From: Lichtheimia corymbifera B2541
Taxonomy: Eukaryota; Mucoromycota; Mucoromycetes; Mucorales; Lichtheimiaceae
Length of the DNA: 64,000 nucleotides
NCBI GenBank assembly: GCA_000697475.1
Contig: JNEU01000756.1
Coordinates: forward strand, 1-64,000
Direction of reading: 5' to 3'
Part shown: positions 1 to 10,171 of the stretch, piece by piece
Position numbering within the stretch: the stretch's first letter is position 1
Layout: each line of letters begins with the position of its first letter
Position numbers and translations under genes: made by a program
Notes under the pieces: generated by a model
The model's input: the letters and a program-made list of their open reading frames with translations, nothing else
Told to the model about the DNA's origin: nothing
The model's database searches: none

Positions 1-1
1 T

Positions 2-130
2 AATCCTGACACATGGTACGATCCCACTGCTACAAGAGCACGTTGGCGCCAGCTCACAAATGCTGCCAATGCTATTGCTTCTGTGTTGGTCGAGGGCGAC
101 CAAGATTTTCGGGAGGGGGTATTGTCGTAG
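2..130 (+). CDS. 3' end of an LTR-retrotransposon polyprotein (partial)
   Basis: The reading frame is open from the window edge to a TAG at 128-130 and gives 42 residues, the C-terminal tail of a longer protein that begins outside the window. No domain is visible in so short a piece. It is assigned from context: a polypurine tract (GGGAGGGGG, 111-119) lies at its end, and the stop codon lies 5 bp inside a sequence with LTR-like ends. An ORF running into the polypurine tract and LTR is the usual end of Ty3/gypsy-type Pol. Assignment to Ty3/gypsy rather than Ty1/copia is inference. Confidence 0.5.
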   Translation, partial: NPDTWYDPTATRARWRQLTNAANAIASVLVEGDQDFREGVLS

Positions 131-362
131 GTCATGTGACCACGTGACCTAGCTTTTGCTCGTTCTTTCTAGAAGCCTTTTCCTTTTGATGCTGGCATTT
201 GCTAGAAGCCCTTTACTAGCACCTTCCACATCATTCATAGAATTATAACATTGAACATATATATATCATGAGTATCCTTAACAATAAAGATCATCACTTA
301 TTACAGCAATATCAAAAGTATTATCATTGGCCACTGATCTAATCAGCCATACGATAACGACA
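123..362 (+). mobile_element. 3' long terminal repeat of an LTR retrotransposon
   Basis: This 240-bp segment starts TGTCGT and ends ACGACA, a perfect 6-bp terminal inverted repeat of the TG...CA type expected of LTRs. It is preceded by a polypurine tract and by the end of an open reading frame. It contains a TATA-like stretch near 255-265. The 5' LTR and the left copy of any target-site duplication lie outside the window; the 5 bp just after it (363-367) would be the right copy. It ends 65 bp from the 3' end of a tRNA-Phe gene. Confidence 0.6.
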
Positions 363-427
363 GATGAAAAATACAAAAAATGATGCTTCAAAGCGCCTTT
401 TGAACCGATTTGATCGCTGAATTCGTG

Positions 428-500
428 TGTCAGCAAGGTGGATCGAACACCTGACCTTTAGATCTTCAGTCTAACGCTCTCCCAGCTGAGCTATGCCGAC
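428..500 (-). tRNA. tRNA-Phe (GAA anticodon)
   Basis: Read on the minus strand this is a complete 73-nt cloverleaf. The acceptor stem pairs GTCGGCA with TGCTGAC (one G-T pair). The D-arm has the A-box TAGCTCAGCTGGGAGAG, the anticodon loop reads CTGAAGA giving anticodon GAA (Phe), and the T-arm has the B-box GTTCGATCC. The discriminator base is A. There is no intron and CCA is not encoded, as expected for a eukaryotic nuclear tRNA. Confidence 0.95.
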
Positions 501-1792
501 TTGTTGTTATTTGAACAAAGAATTACATAATGGACCCAAAAATTTCCATAAGAAAAATGAAACGCTATCGACACGAAAAAAGTACGAGAATGTAGCGGAG
601 TACGTGTGCTTTTCAACTGTGATATTCATTATGCGTTTGGGGAGGTGGATAGTGAAGAAATAGGTATTTAAGTGATTTTAATGTAAAAATTTCACCCCTA
701 AGCCAATCGCTTGCGATAGCCAAGCACCGCATCTCCGACAGAGTCGGTGAGATATAGCTTCTCCGACGCGCTTCGGTGATAAATGTTCACTTTATATTTC
801 ACCTCTACAACAGCATTATGATGTTCTATATGATACTGCTATGGATACCAATACTAGTGCATGATTTTGCACCCATTATGTGCATAGAAATAAAGGAAGG
901 TATGCTAGATAGCATTGTATATAGTTGAAGCGTCTTTTATAGCAGATAATTTTACATGCGATGTTGTTGTATCCCTGGTGACATTAGTGGGTACATAGTA
1001 ATGACGCTTCACACAACATGATAGGGATGCTAGACATCCTATTTGTGTAAATACTGTTTCCATAATACAAATATCATCATCATAAAATATAATCGTATAG
1101 TAGCAAAAATATATAAAGGGCTGGTCCCATAATAAAACACTGACATCAGTCTTACAGTACTTGATACTTCTTATCACGTTTTATCTTATCTTTTGAAAAC
1201 ACCTCAAATGTGAGGAATAGGTCTGGGTTGGTGGAGTATGCCAAGTGCTTTCCTACAGGGCAAGAGCAGGAAACAGGAAAAGAGATGACGATAATACCTA
1301 CTGGTCGGTACAGCAGGACACACACATAAGATGAGCCAGGAAATGGATTGCGAAGATAAGCAGATGAACCGATGGCTACATATATATGTGAATAAGACCA
1401 ATAAAAGAGATGGATCCATATGTGATATGTCTAAAGCTGAGTAGGTAGTAAATTTATAATGATGAAATATGCTAACAAGTCATGACATGTAATCTCTTCC
1501 ACATCAAACATAGGCAAGTGCACTCTATCGAAATAAATCAAATTACCCAATTATTGAGCCTCACTCTACGCGGCGTTATCATTATCATTCCATTTGTCCA
1601 TCTATTTTATTTCCTCCCGGCTACCACCACCCACCACTTCTCGCTTATAATAATACATGTTGATGCTTTAATGCATACCAGACGGAGATGTTAAATACAT
1701 GCTAAACTTTGTTTGTACAATAGGTTCTTTGCATCTGTATTGAGTACTAAACGACTTTTACAGGGGAGCTCGAAACAGCAAAGTGGAGATAT
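501..1792. other. Intergenic stretch, no convincing gene
   Basis: AT-rich, with short spurious open frames on both strands and no splice-linked coding signal. The first 30 bp would hold upstream (5') sequence of the tRNA-Phe gene. The only structure I see is the hairpin cluster at 642-805, listed separately. Confidence 0.5.
642..805. repeat. Hairpin cluster with imperfect terminal inverted repeats (MITE-like?)
   Basis: The segment begins GAGGTG...AGTGAA and ends TTCAC...CACCTC, an imperfect inverted repeat. Its right half holds two consecutive small hairpins built on the same core: CTCCGAC-AGA-GTCGG at about 732-748 and CTCCGAC-GCGCT-TCGG at about 760-777, plus a CAATCGC/GCGATAG dyad around 703-717. 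No target-site duplication is evident. It could be a decayed miniature transposon or a chance dyad. Confidence 0.22.
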
Positions 1793-2491
1793 TCAATCGG
1801 TCATTTGATGCTTTGAAGGCAATGTTGAGGGGTGATGATGATGGTGATGATGGTGATGATGACGAAGATGATGTTCCATGGATCGACTTGACAGTGGAGG
1901 ACGATTGGTATCTGCAGTTGTACCTTCCGAATCGCCATCGTATCCCGAGGAAGGTGTGGGAATGTTTCGTGGCTGTGGTTGCATGGGATAATGCTGTGAT
2001 TGTTGTTGCTGTTGTTCATCAATGCCTTGGATCGAATCAATGGATGATGAGCTTGACGTTGACATGACGACTGGATCTGCACCCATTGTAGCATTGGCTA
2101 CCCCTGCCATTACCATATCTTGTTCTTCTCTAGGAAGTGAGTCTAGATCCGATGTTTGTGGTTGCTGTGATACTGCCATACTACTGTCATCATCCGTCCT
2201 TCGTGCAAACCCCCCGTGTAAAGGCTTGTGATGCGTCTGAGCGGCTGAGCGTTTTGCACTACGCATAGCTCGTTGTAACAAAGGTGGATCCTGGTCAGTC
2301 ATGGCTTGTGAATGCCTTTGGTGATCGTCATCGTCTTCTTCGCCCATGGAGGACATTGAAGCTTCAATGCCAGATTCGGATTCACTAACAGAAAGGTGAC
2401 CAGGTCGACTGCTGCTGCTATCGGGTGTCATTGGCATATCGCGTGCAATATTTGAGTTTGCATGAGTCGGTAGATGTGCTTCTGGTTTCAT
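1793..2491 (-). CDS. Low-complexity hypothetical protein
   Basis: A 232-residue frame opens at an ATG at 2491 and stops with TGA at 1793; no intron is needed. The protein is polar and low in complexity, with acidic DDDD runs, Ser runs, a Gln run near residues 160-166 and a ten-His run near the C-terminus. No signal peptide, membrane segment or known domain is visible. Such composition is common in regulatory proteins of Mucorales but gives no function. The frame is long for chance in AT-rich intergenic DNA, yet repeat-rich codons can open frames artificially, so the gene call is moderate. Confidence 0.45.
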   Translation of the reverse strand: MKPEAHLPTHANSNIARDMPMTPDSSSSRPGHLSVSESESGIEASMSSMGEEDDDDHQRHSQAMTDQDPPLLQRAMRSAKRSAAQTHHKPLHGGFARRTDDDSSMAVSQQPQTSDLDSLPREEQDMVMAGVANATMGADPVVMSTSSSSSIDSIQGIDEQQQQQSQHYPMQPQPRNIPTPSSGYDGDSEGTTADTNRPPLSSRSMEHHLRHHHHHHHHHHPSTLPSKHQMTD

Positions 2492-2843
2492 TGATAAAAT
2501 AAAAGAAAGAGCAAGTTATGCAAGAGGGTGGAAAGGAAAAGGAAAGTTGTTTGGCTGGGTTTGCCAAGTTGTAAGGGTTTGTCGTGGATCTTTCTTTCTT
2601 TGAGGACATGCCAAGATAAACAAAAAGTAGTGCTTATGCACATGGTGGTTTATTGTGTCTGCATCGTACATGAAAAAAGTAAAAAGCAAGTAGGACAACA
2701 ATGATATGGTCGACATCGGCTACAAAGGATATAGCTATGCAATAGCTTCATAGTGAGCATTATGCTCAGCACGGTTGCTGAAAAGGCTAATAACAGGACA
2801 TAGAATTAGCACATGTATATACAATGCAAAGACAATGAGATCC

Positions 2844-3020
2844 TTACAAATAAATGATGATTCCAACCACTGGGAAGAAAAAGACGAGCAGCGACCAGCC
2901 AATCTTGCCTTGGATAGAACGAGTCGAGTTAATCACTTCAAATATGACGATGAGGTCCAAAATGAGAATGATGAGACCAACAAGGCCTCCTCCAGTATAC
3001 GATAGCATATTTTTGGTCAT
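2844..3020 (-). CDS. 58-residue PLDc_N-type small membrane protein
   Basis: A short single-exon frame (ATG at 3020, TAA at 2844-2846) encodes 58 residues. It has two hydrophobic helices (about residues 11-30 and 40-58) joined by a short polar turn containing NSTRSIQGK. The pattern (helix, aromatic/acidic FEV, polar turn, GKIGW, then a helix with FFPVVGIIIYL) matches the phospholipase D/nuclease N-terminal (PLDc_N) domain, which also occurs as a free-standing small membrane protein in bacteria and fungi. Known function of the stand-alone form is not established. The family match is from memory of the motif; the open frame and hydrophobic layout are seen directly. It is easily missed because of its length. 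Confidence 0.75.
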   Translation of the reverse strand: MTKNMLSYTGGGLVGLIILILDLIVIFEVINSTRSIQGKIGWSLLVFFFPVVGIIIYL

Positions 3021-4470
3021 GATGGGTGCAGTGTAGAATAAAGGAAAGAGATCGTTGTATCACCGACTCCCACGACCGCTGCATGAAATGCTGACTAGCG
3101 GCATCACAATTTGTAAAGCTACCTTTTGCACCATGCTATATTTACCATGGGTAGACCTCACACCGATAAAGTACCGTAATCTCACCACTACTGATCATTA
3201 TGTCCCTTCCTTGTTGATATTTCTCTTTTGAAGATGATCAAAGTTTTGGCACGATATTTTTTTTGGGAACTGATCAGTACAAAAGAGGTAACAAGCACAC
3301 TCCTGGAGCTACACCACACATGCATACCCCTTTTAAGGCTGCGATTTATACATCCAAGTGCCTGGAACATGCGGGGCAAGTTAAAAGGAAGAGTTAGAGA
3401 GAGACAGTGATGTTCCGGGAGCAGCAGGGGATGGATGTTACATCATATACCTGCAAAAAGAGGAACCCAGGAAGAAGAGTCACCTTTGTTCTGGTTTCCC
3501 CATGATACCAAGTATCATGGCAACAGCATCATAAAATAATAACACAGCAATGTTTTAGGCGCGATTCAATGTTATCAGCAGAGTCAAATAGCTAGCTTGA
3601 TCCTTCGGAAAGGCCTTTTTTTATTGTAGAGATTACCAACGTAGATGAGGTGATATTAGTAAAACCATCGTAAAAACTATTCATAAAGGAACAAAGACGC
3701 ATAATGAAGGAGGAAGAAATCCAATGTTGTCCAGCAACGTCTAGATCACAGGGGAAACAAATGGAAGGAGAAGATGGTATGATCATGTCTCAGGTTAGCT
3801 ACATATCATAAAAGAAGATGTAGTCCCGTCACCCATTTGAGATGGTTATGGTCATTATCCGTGTAGGCACATGAGGTGGATCAAATCATGTAGTTATTTG
3901 GAAATGCGTGCGGCGTGGGCTGATTAATAGTGTAACATGCAACAGCACGGCATGATGAGAGGAAGAGACGGAAGAGATCATCAAGCTGCAGCACACCGTC
4001 ATGCATGCAAGGAGAGAAATAGAGCGATTGACATTGTTGTGGGGTTCCTCTTTGGCCATGTTGTTAATCACTTACATCATTGTGAGCTATTCAATAGCTA
4101 AATCACAGTAGTCGTAGACGATGATTGTTTTTAGGAGTGAATATGGTGGTGGTAGTGACGAAGATGATGCCTGAACTGTAACGGAAGGGGATTAGAAACA
4201 TAGGGGTTAAAAGGGATAAAGAACAAGCCATACAATGTTGGATGGAGCATCGTCGTCATCGTCATCATCATCATCAGTATCATTATAATGCCTCCTTTCT
4301 CTTTTGCAAGTCTCCCAGGGCCACCATAAGGTACCAGGTTGTTACACATGTCAAAAGTGTGTTAGGTGGTGATGATGGTCCCGACAACTCAATATATACG
4401 TTTCTTCTTTCTTCCTTTCTCTCTCTCTTTCTCCCCGTCCACTCATACAATCTCTTTTTATCGACCCCCA
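3021..4470. other. Intergenic stretch
   Basis: Divergent spacer of 1.45 kb between the PLDc_N gene and the PAS gene. It contains only short overlapping frames without gene-like composition. The last 70 bp (about 4399-4470) are a CT-rich tract with a TATATAC just before it (4393), a plausible core promoter and leader for the PAS gene. Confidence 0.5.
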
Positions 4471-5292
4471 ATGTCAAGCGATCCAACCAACTTTATATCG
4501 ATCTACGACAATACAGCTACAGCTAACTTTGTGTACCTTTCCGAGAGTGTTACGGAGGCAACAGGGTGGACACCAGACGAACTGATTGGCAAAAAGGCGT
4601 ACGACTTATTTCACCCAGACGATGTTGGTTCCTTGACGCGTATCCATGCAGCCAATGTCATGAATGAGAAAATGTCGAGTATGGCACGTTACCGAAGCAA
4701 GCACAAGGATGGCCATTACGTGATGCTAGAAACGGTTGTCCATTACTGCTACGATGTGATTGTGTGCACCAACTTTATATATGACCCGCAAGATATCCGA
4801 CACAAGATACGTAGCACTTCTGTGGATGAAGTATGGGTGGTCGATACGAATGGAGCACTGCACTTGGAAGGAGCATGGAACGATAACCAAGAGAGAATGC
4901 ACAAGACCTTGGCTACAGCTAAACAGTGGATCAACAATCGAGTCGAGCATCCACAAGAGCCACGATTCTGCCTGATCATCAATCGATACACGTACAACTA
5001 TACAATTGTGTTTATATCCCAAATGGCAGAGAAGTTGGTTGGTGCGCAATGTGATCAGGTATTGGGTCGATCGTTACTGGAGCTGGTCAGTGAACGGGAT
5101 GTGGATGTCGTCCAAGCGCAACTCGATATGGTGAAATCAAGCGACATGATCATGCGGATGCGTTTCAATTGGCTTATGGATACGGTCAATAATACCACAG
5201 AGGCAGTGGAAGCTATTGCAAGTTCAAGTAATGATGGTATCACGGTGGTCGTCCGACTTGCTCCAAGGATCTCCGTCAATCAACAAGAATAA
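4471..5292 (+). CDS. PAS-domain protein (WC-1-like PAS, no LOV flavin motif)
   Basis: A single exon of 273 residues. I chose the ATG at 4471 rather than an upstream in-frame start, because upstream codons translate the CT-rich leader. Residues about 5-90 form a PAS fold with the signature region TGWTPDELIGKKAYDLFHPDD, the part most like fungal White Collar-1 and related PAS regulators. A second, more divergent PAS-like unit spans about 165-260 (MAEKLVGAQCDQVLGRSLLELV). The flavin-binding motif of LOV photoreceptors (GxNCRFLQ) is absent, so it is unlikely to be a blue-light receptor itself. No zinc finger, kinase or other output domain is present. It may act by PAS-PAS dimerisation; the partner is unknown. 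Confidence 0.8.
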   Translation: MSSDPTNFISIYDNTATANFVYLSESVTEATGWTPDELIGKKAYDLFHPDDVGSLTRIHAANVMNEKMSSMARYRSKHKDGHYVMLETVVHYCYDVIVCTNFIYDPQDIRHKIRSTSVDEVWVVDTNGALHLEGAWNDNQERMHKTLATAKQWINNRVEHPQEPRFCLIINRYTYNYTIVFISQMAEKLVGAQCDQVLGRSLLELVSERDVDVVQAQLDMVKSSDMIMRMRFNWLMDTVNNTTEAVEAIASSSNDGITVVVRLAPRISVNQQE

Positions 5293-5721
5293 TGGTTCCC
5301 TTCCAACCGACATTTTTTCCTCCTTCATCATCCAACTGCTCTCTCTCTCTCCTCATGTCAATAGGCTCGATCCATCCATCCATTACCACCATAGTTTGGA
5401 TTCTCTCACTCTCTCACTGTCTCTCCCCAACCCACGTTTATGTAAATAATCCTTGTCACCTTCTTCTCGTAATATCACCTTATTTTGTGCGCCACGTCAT
5501 GGAGTGATTGTTCTAAAAAGTAGTCGATGATCCAGCATCTGTTTTGTTGTTGTTTGCATTGTACATTGATAAAGGGGTGGTTCAATGGGAGAAAGAAGAA
5601 AAAAAAGGTTTCCACAGCAATGCTATAGTTAGGTAGCGATGATGCAAAAGGAACAAAAGATTACAATAATAGAATAACAGCGTATGAAAGGTATCTATCT
5701 ATAGCAAGGTGTTGTGTTGAT
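5293..5721. other. Convergent intergenic spacer
   Basis: This 429-bp spacer separates the converging PAS and C2H2 genes. It should contain both 3' ends. It is CT-rich at 5320-5430, and no coding signal is seen. Confidence 0.5.
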
Positions 5722-6960
5722 TTAATCCTCACTTGTCGAACAAAGACCTGGAAGGGTAAAAGCAGACAAATGATGTTTTTCTTCACTCCTCACCCAGGTG
5801 GCAGTTGGCTTTGCAGCCAATGGTTTTGATCGATCAGCACTTGTTGCAGGTGTCATATTGAGAGACGCTGCTGCTGTTGCAGTGGATGCATTGGATCTCT
5901 TGGTGGCACGGCCAAGACGATGAACACGCAGGTGACGACGCATGTTGCTTTGTACACTAAATTTACGAGAACAGCCAGGTTCAGGGCACACAAAAGGCTT
6001 TTCACCAGTGTGTGAGTACGTATGGATACGCAGCGATGAAGGGCGTGAAAAGCCCTTATCACAATAAGGACAATGATATTTGTTGTATGAGGATGCATCC
6101 TTATTCGTAGCTGACTTGCTGGTGGCGGTGGTGGTCTTGTCGTTAGAATCAGAATCGCTTGCACCATCACTTGAAACAGGGGACTGAGGGATCTTGTGAG
6201 TGGGCGAAAGTGTTGGGCTATGAGGTGCACTGGTACACGTTGTAGTCGTAGTTGTAGATGAAGATGGATACAACGAAGGAGGGGTTGAAAGGTGATCATG
6301 TGAATGGTGGTGATGGGTAGGCTGCAAGATCAAGTCAAGGGTATTGGTGGAAATAGCACGACGATGATATCCAGGTTGCAAATAGGTATTGCGAGAAGCT
6401 GCTGAATTGGCATCACGAGCAATGGATGGCGGAGAAGTGGCGGCCGATGAATAGAGTGGTTGTGGGTAAGGGTGCGAGTAATCGGAAAAGGAACGCGAGT
6501 GCATGTTTCTAGGTGAACGGTGCTGTTGCAACAGCATGGATGATGGTGTTGCAAAACGAGGTGCCTGATGCTGCAGGTACTGGTGAAGAGGAGATGAACC
6601 AAGGTGTTGGCTGCTATTGCCATTGTTGTTGTTGTTCAAGCTGGGCTCGATGGGTGCTGCAGGCTTTGAAATAGATAGCTTTTGCATATGACTTGGCAAA
6701 CCTCCCACAGCCATTTCTGGGTGAGGATACAAGGAGAGAGGAGGTCTTTGTGGTGGAAAGGGATTGCCAAGATCGGATACATGTCGTCTATGCCCCATCT
6801 GGTGTCGAGCTTGTGCTGTCACTTGCTGCTCAACCGAATCTATACATTTAGTATGAGTTATAAGGCCACTCTCGTCAATATGCATATGAAACATACCTTC
6901 AACAGCAACACCTTGTAGCATCAGCTGAATGGATGGTAGTTTGGGTTTCTCAATATCCAT
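5722..6960 (-). CDS. C2H2 zinc-finger transcription factor
   Basis: Exons 6897-6960 and 5722-6839. The unspliced frame is open throughout, but a 57-nt stretch (6840-6896) has a GTATGT donor, a TACTAA branch site and a TATAG acceptor, so it is best read as an in-frame intron; the protein is then 393 residues. Two C2H2 fingers lie near residues 270-330 (CPYCDKGF...HTYSH, then CPEPGCSRKF...HLRVH), joined by the canonical TGEKPF linker. The long N-terminal part is rich in Pro, Ser, Gln and His, as in many fungal regulators. A basic stretch after the fingers may be a nuclear signal. Fungal factors with this two-finger layout bind short GC-containing sites; the target here is unknown. Confidence 0.85.
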   Translation of the reverse strand: MDIEKPKLPSIQLMLQGVAVEGMFHMHIDESGLITHTKCIDSVEQQVTAQARHQMGHRRHVSDLGNPFPPQRPPLSLYPHPEMAVGGLPSHMQKLSISKPAAPIEPSLNNNNNGNSSQHLGSSPLHQYLQHQAPRFATPSSMLLQQHRSPRNMHSRSFSDYSHPYPQPLYSSAATSPPSIARDANSAASRNTYLQPGYHRRAISTNTLDLILQPTHHHHSHDHLSTPPSLYPSSSTTTTTTCTSAPHSPTLSPTHKIPQSPVSSDGASDSDSNDKTTTATSKSATNKDASSYNKYHCPYCDKGFSRPSSLRIHTYSHTGEKPFVCPEPGCSRKFSVQSNMRRHLRVHRLGRATKRSNASTATAAASLNMTPATSADRSKPLAAKPTATWVRSEEKHHLSAFTLPGLCSTSED

Positions 6961-8134
6961 AATAGCAGTTGTTAAGGGGATATGCTTTGATTGTGCAATG
7001 AATGGAGAAGTGAGAGAGCAAAGAGAGGGTGGAAGGAATGGAGGTCAAGAAATGAAAACAAGAAAAAAAGAATTGAGTCTAGGGCCCAAGGGGCCAACTC
7101 GACTCAATTTAAGTCGATCAAAAGGACGATGCTGATCGCTCGTGTGTGTCACCTAACTATTTTAAAATTTCTCGTGGGCTGCTGAAAAGAAATGCGCGCT
7201 TCGGTGACTTTGTCCCCGGTGTATTTTTTACTGTGGCCTGTACGCCTCCTCTTTCGCTTAATCGAGATGCTAACCACGAGCATGTACCGTTGCACAAGAT
7301 GCTTGCGGCTCTTGTTTCCACCCATCTCATTTTTCTGTCATTGCTCAAAGTCGTTACTTGCCTATTAGTGCTATCATGGTTATCAACGATGCCATGTCGA
7401 TCATTTAAATTATGCGATAGGCTTTGATAGTGACCCTTTCGTGCAACTAAGCTATATTATGGAAATCATATATATATATCCGATGTTCTTTCACCATGAA
7501 TGTGTGAATGTGTACATGCTAGTTGACTACCCCGGCTCATGCAGAGACGACGTTTTTGTAATGCGAGCTAAATATAGTAGTACAGCGCGGTGTTGTTTGT
7601 ATGCTAAAGAAGAGTACAAATGTCCATTTATCCTCACTTTCTACCGTGCTTGTTTTTCTGTTGATGGTTTTTGTTGTCGGCTTTGTTGTTGATCGCTTTC
7701 CAATCTTGCAGAGACAACACGCGCATCTCCGAAGATCGGCAGGCGTCTTTTGGTATGGCGTAAATGTGGCCTTTGGTCACAGTGAGCAGTGTAGCACATT
7801 ACAAAATCAGGGTCAGGGCCTTCCTCACCCCACCCCCAGCAGCTGTTTTTGTGAAAGCCTTTTACCTGACTATAGTAGTTTTGCATTTCAATAATATTGT
7901 CCGCTCTCCCGCTCAATAATGATGATGAGCTTTCTATTCATGGGACTGTTGCCCCAAGGAGGAAAAGCATCAATGGATTACTACCAAGAGGATCGACATG
8001 CTCATCTGTCTAACTTGTTTTGTATATAATGGGTAGAGTGATAAAAAAGTGCATTATTTCTCTTTGTGTGGTGGTGGGACAAAGAATATGGAAGACGAAT
8101 GGAGGTTCCCCGGTGTTGAACGTATCTTGCTCCA
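6961..8134. other. Intergenic stretch
   Basis: Divergent spacer of 1.17 kb between the C2H2 gene and the acyltransferase-like gene. A purine-rich leader (about 7010-7070) adjoins the C2H2 start. Open frames here lack splice context or recognisable composition. A frame at 7601-7894 begins with a hydrophobic segment but is not convincing. Confidence 0.5.
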
Positions 8135-9968
8135 ATGCACCAACTTTTACGTGATCATTGGCTTGTGGTGCCTTTATTTGCAATAGGGTAAGTATCCACT
8201 AGACCCTGAATAATGATATCATTCCATTAACATGCATGCACGCCCAGCATATTCGCCACAGGATTCCATGCTATCCCAATTCTCACGGCCCTTTATCCTG
8301 CTTTACTACTACACTATTCACGCAAGGAATGGCGCAATGTCTTATTTGCCTATGTCATTGCAAGTCTTTCAACGACGCTAGCTATCATGGGCATGTTTGA
8401 TGGCGATGCAGAAGCACCCTCATTCCAACATCCGGGCACTGTGTTTGGTAATAAGATATACAAGCATAGTGGTTCTTGTGTTGCTAATCGTTTATTTCTT
8501 TCCTTCAAAGGGCTCTCTCTTTTCGGTAACCTGGTAGTGCTTTGGTGTCTAGCAGTCGACCACTTTATCCAGGATACTTGTATTTGGCAGCGTATACTTG
8601 TTTTCCCTTGCCTATGGGCCGGTAGTTGGTTGCTGTTTACTGCTGTCGCTCCATTCGGTGATATCTATGTCTATTCTAATCCTGTATTGGGTTGGTCTGA
8701 TCTCGTACAAGCTGCTGCAACCATTGGTGGAAGACCCATGATTGACTTTGTATTGGCACTTGGCAGCACTATTCTTCTCGAGCTCAAGCATTCGTGGGAT
8801 GCCCCTGTATTTCTTCGAGATGAGGAGGATGCCGGTGAACCAATCTCGAGTCGTATTCACTTTTGGAAATCACCAACCCCACTTTATGCTATCTTCGTTG
8901 GCGTCCTCTTGTTCTATGGTGGTATTCAGACAAGCATTTACCCTGGTTCATTCTTCCAAGTCGGCTATCCTGACTATGTGCCCGAAACTGTGCCTGTGGG
9001 TTGTGTTGTAGGCCCTGGTAACATTAATCAGGAATTGCAATTGCAGCATGAACACTGGTTCAACAAGACAACCAAGCTTGCCGAGGTAAGTACGAGTTAT
9101 CTATGAAAATGCAACGATTCGTCTCATCCTATATTATATTATAGGCAGGCGCAAAGATGATATTGTGGTCTGAGGAAACGGCACAAGTGCATGATCCCGA
9201 GGAGGAAGCTGCATTGCTACAACGTGGAAAAGACATCGCCAGAGAGCATTCCGTATACATTGCCTTGACTTACGACTTGCTTGGACCTATCCAGCAAAAC
9301 AAGCTTGTTCTAGTCACTCCCCAAGGTGATATCGGTATCGATTATATCAAAGCACATCCCGTGCCCTTTGTGGTGAGTAACATTTTCTATAAATGTATCA
9401 TGATGACAAGAGCTAAGCATTATTATTATAGGAACCTCAACCAGCAGGCCCAAATGTTTTGCCCTTTGTTGATACTCCAGAATTTGGCCGTGTTGGTGCT
9501 GCTATCTGCTTTGATTTCAATTTTCCATCATTCATGTTGCAAAGTAGCAAAAACAAGGTTGATCTCATGCTTCAAGCATCTTGGACGTGGGGTACGTAGG
9601 GTCGTTATATATAGGAATGATGGAATCTTATTATTGTTACAACAATTACAGGTCCAATTGGTACATATCATAGCCAAGGCAATGCATTAAGAGCAGTTGA
9701 GAATGGCTTTACTATGCTACGTTGCGGATCACAAGGTCTATCCGGTGTGTTTGAACCAGTATCCAATGGTCTCTTTACACAACATCTACCTTCGGTTAAT
9801 GACAGTGCCTATATCTTCAATCTGCCACTGCGTAAGCGTAGATGGACACTCTATGGTTTTATTGGTGATACATTTGGCTATATATGCTTAGTATTAGGTA
9901 TTGCTGCTGCCGGATATCGCTTGTATAAGGTCATACAGGAAAAAAGGGCATCCAGGATCGAGCTATAG
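8135..9968 (+). CDS. Apolipoprotein N-acyltransferase-like membrane protein (nitrilase superfamily)
   Basis: Six exons: 8135-8187, 8248-8447, 8511-9085, 9145-9372, 9432-9591, 9652-9968; 510 residues, all junctions in phase. The N-terminal half has several hydrophobic helices, and the last ~40 residues contain one more. Between them is a carbon-nitrogen hydrolase domain with a complete Glu-Lys-Cys triad: E286 (ILWSEET), K345 (YIKAHPVP) and C378 (GAAICFDF). The order of helices, domain and C-terminal helix, and the segment ASWTWGP...ALRAVENGF, match bacterial Lnt, which N-acylates lipoproteins in the membrane. Fungi lack classical bacterial lipoproteins, so the substrate is unknown. Introns show it is a genuine eukaryotic gene, not contamination. 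The intron at 8448-8510 is in frame and could be missed by gene finders. Confidence 0.85.
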
Positions 9969-10171
9969 TAGTAGTGCTTCTTTTATACAATAAAGATGGC
10001 ATATCAATGAATGATTCGAGACATGTTTGCTGTTGCTTGGAGACAAAAGTGAATAGATCGACCAATAAGATGGCAGCATGACGTCGCTCAGCGATGTGTC
10101 TGGGCTGGGGTTGGACCTCCCTGGCGTTTTTGTTTTCTTGTATTTCCACTGCTCCCCACTCTTCCATCGCA

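Noticed and set aside
905..1419. Two minus-strand frames of 71-90 residues
   Set aside because: Cys/Tyr/Ile-rich translations of AT-rich DNA without family signatures.
4471..5292. LOV blue-light photoreceptor domain in the PAS protein
   Set aside because: The PAS core resembles White Collar-1 but the flavin-binding GxNCRFLQ motif with its reactive cysteine is missing.
7601..7894. 97-residue frame with a hydrophobic start
   Set aside because: No splice context, no recognisable domain, and the composition after the first helix looks non-coding.
10094..10171. N-terminal extension of the Rieske protein
   Set aside because: The upstream codons are hydrophobic and cysteine-rich, unlike a presequence; the ATG at 10172 begins a typical mitochondrial targeting peptide.
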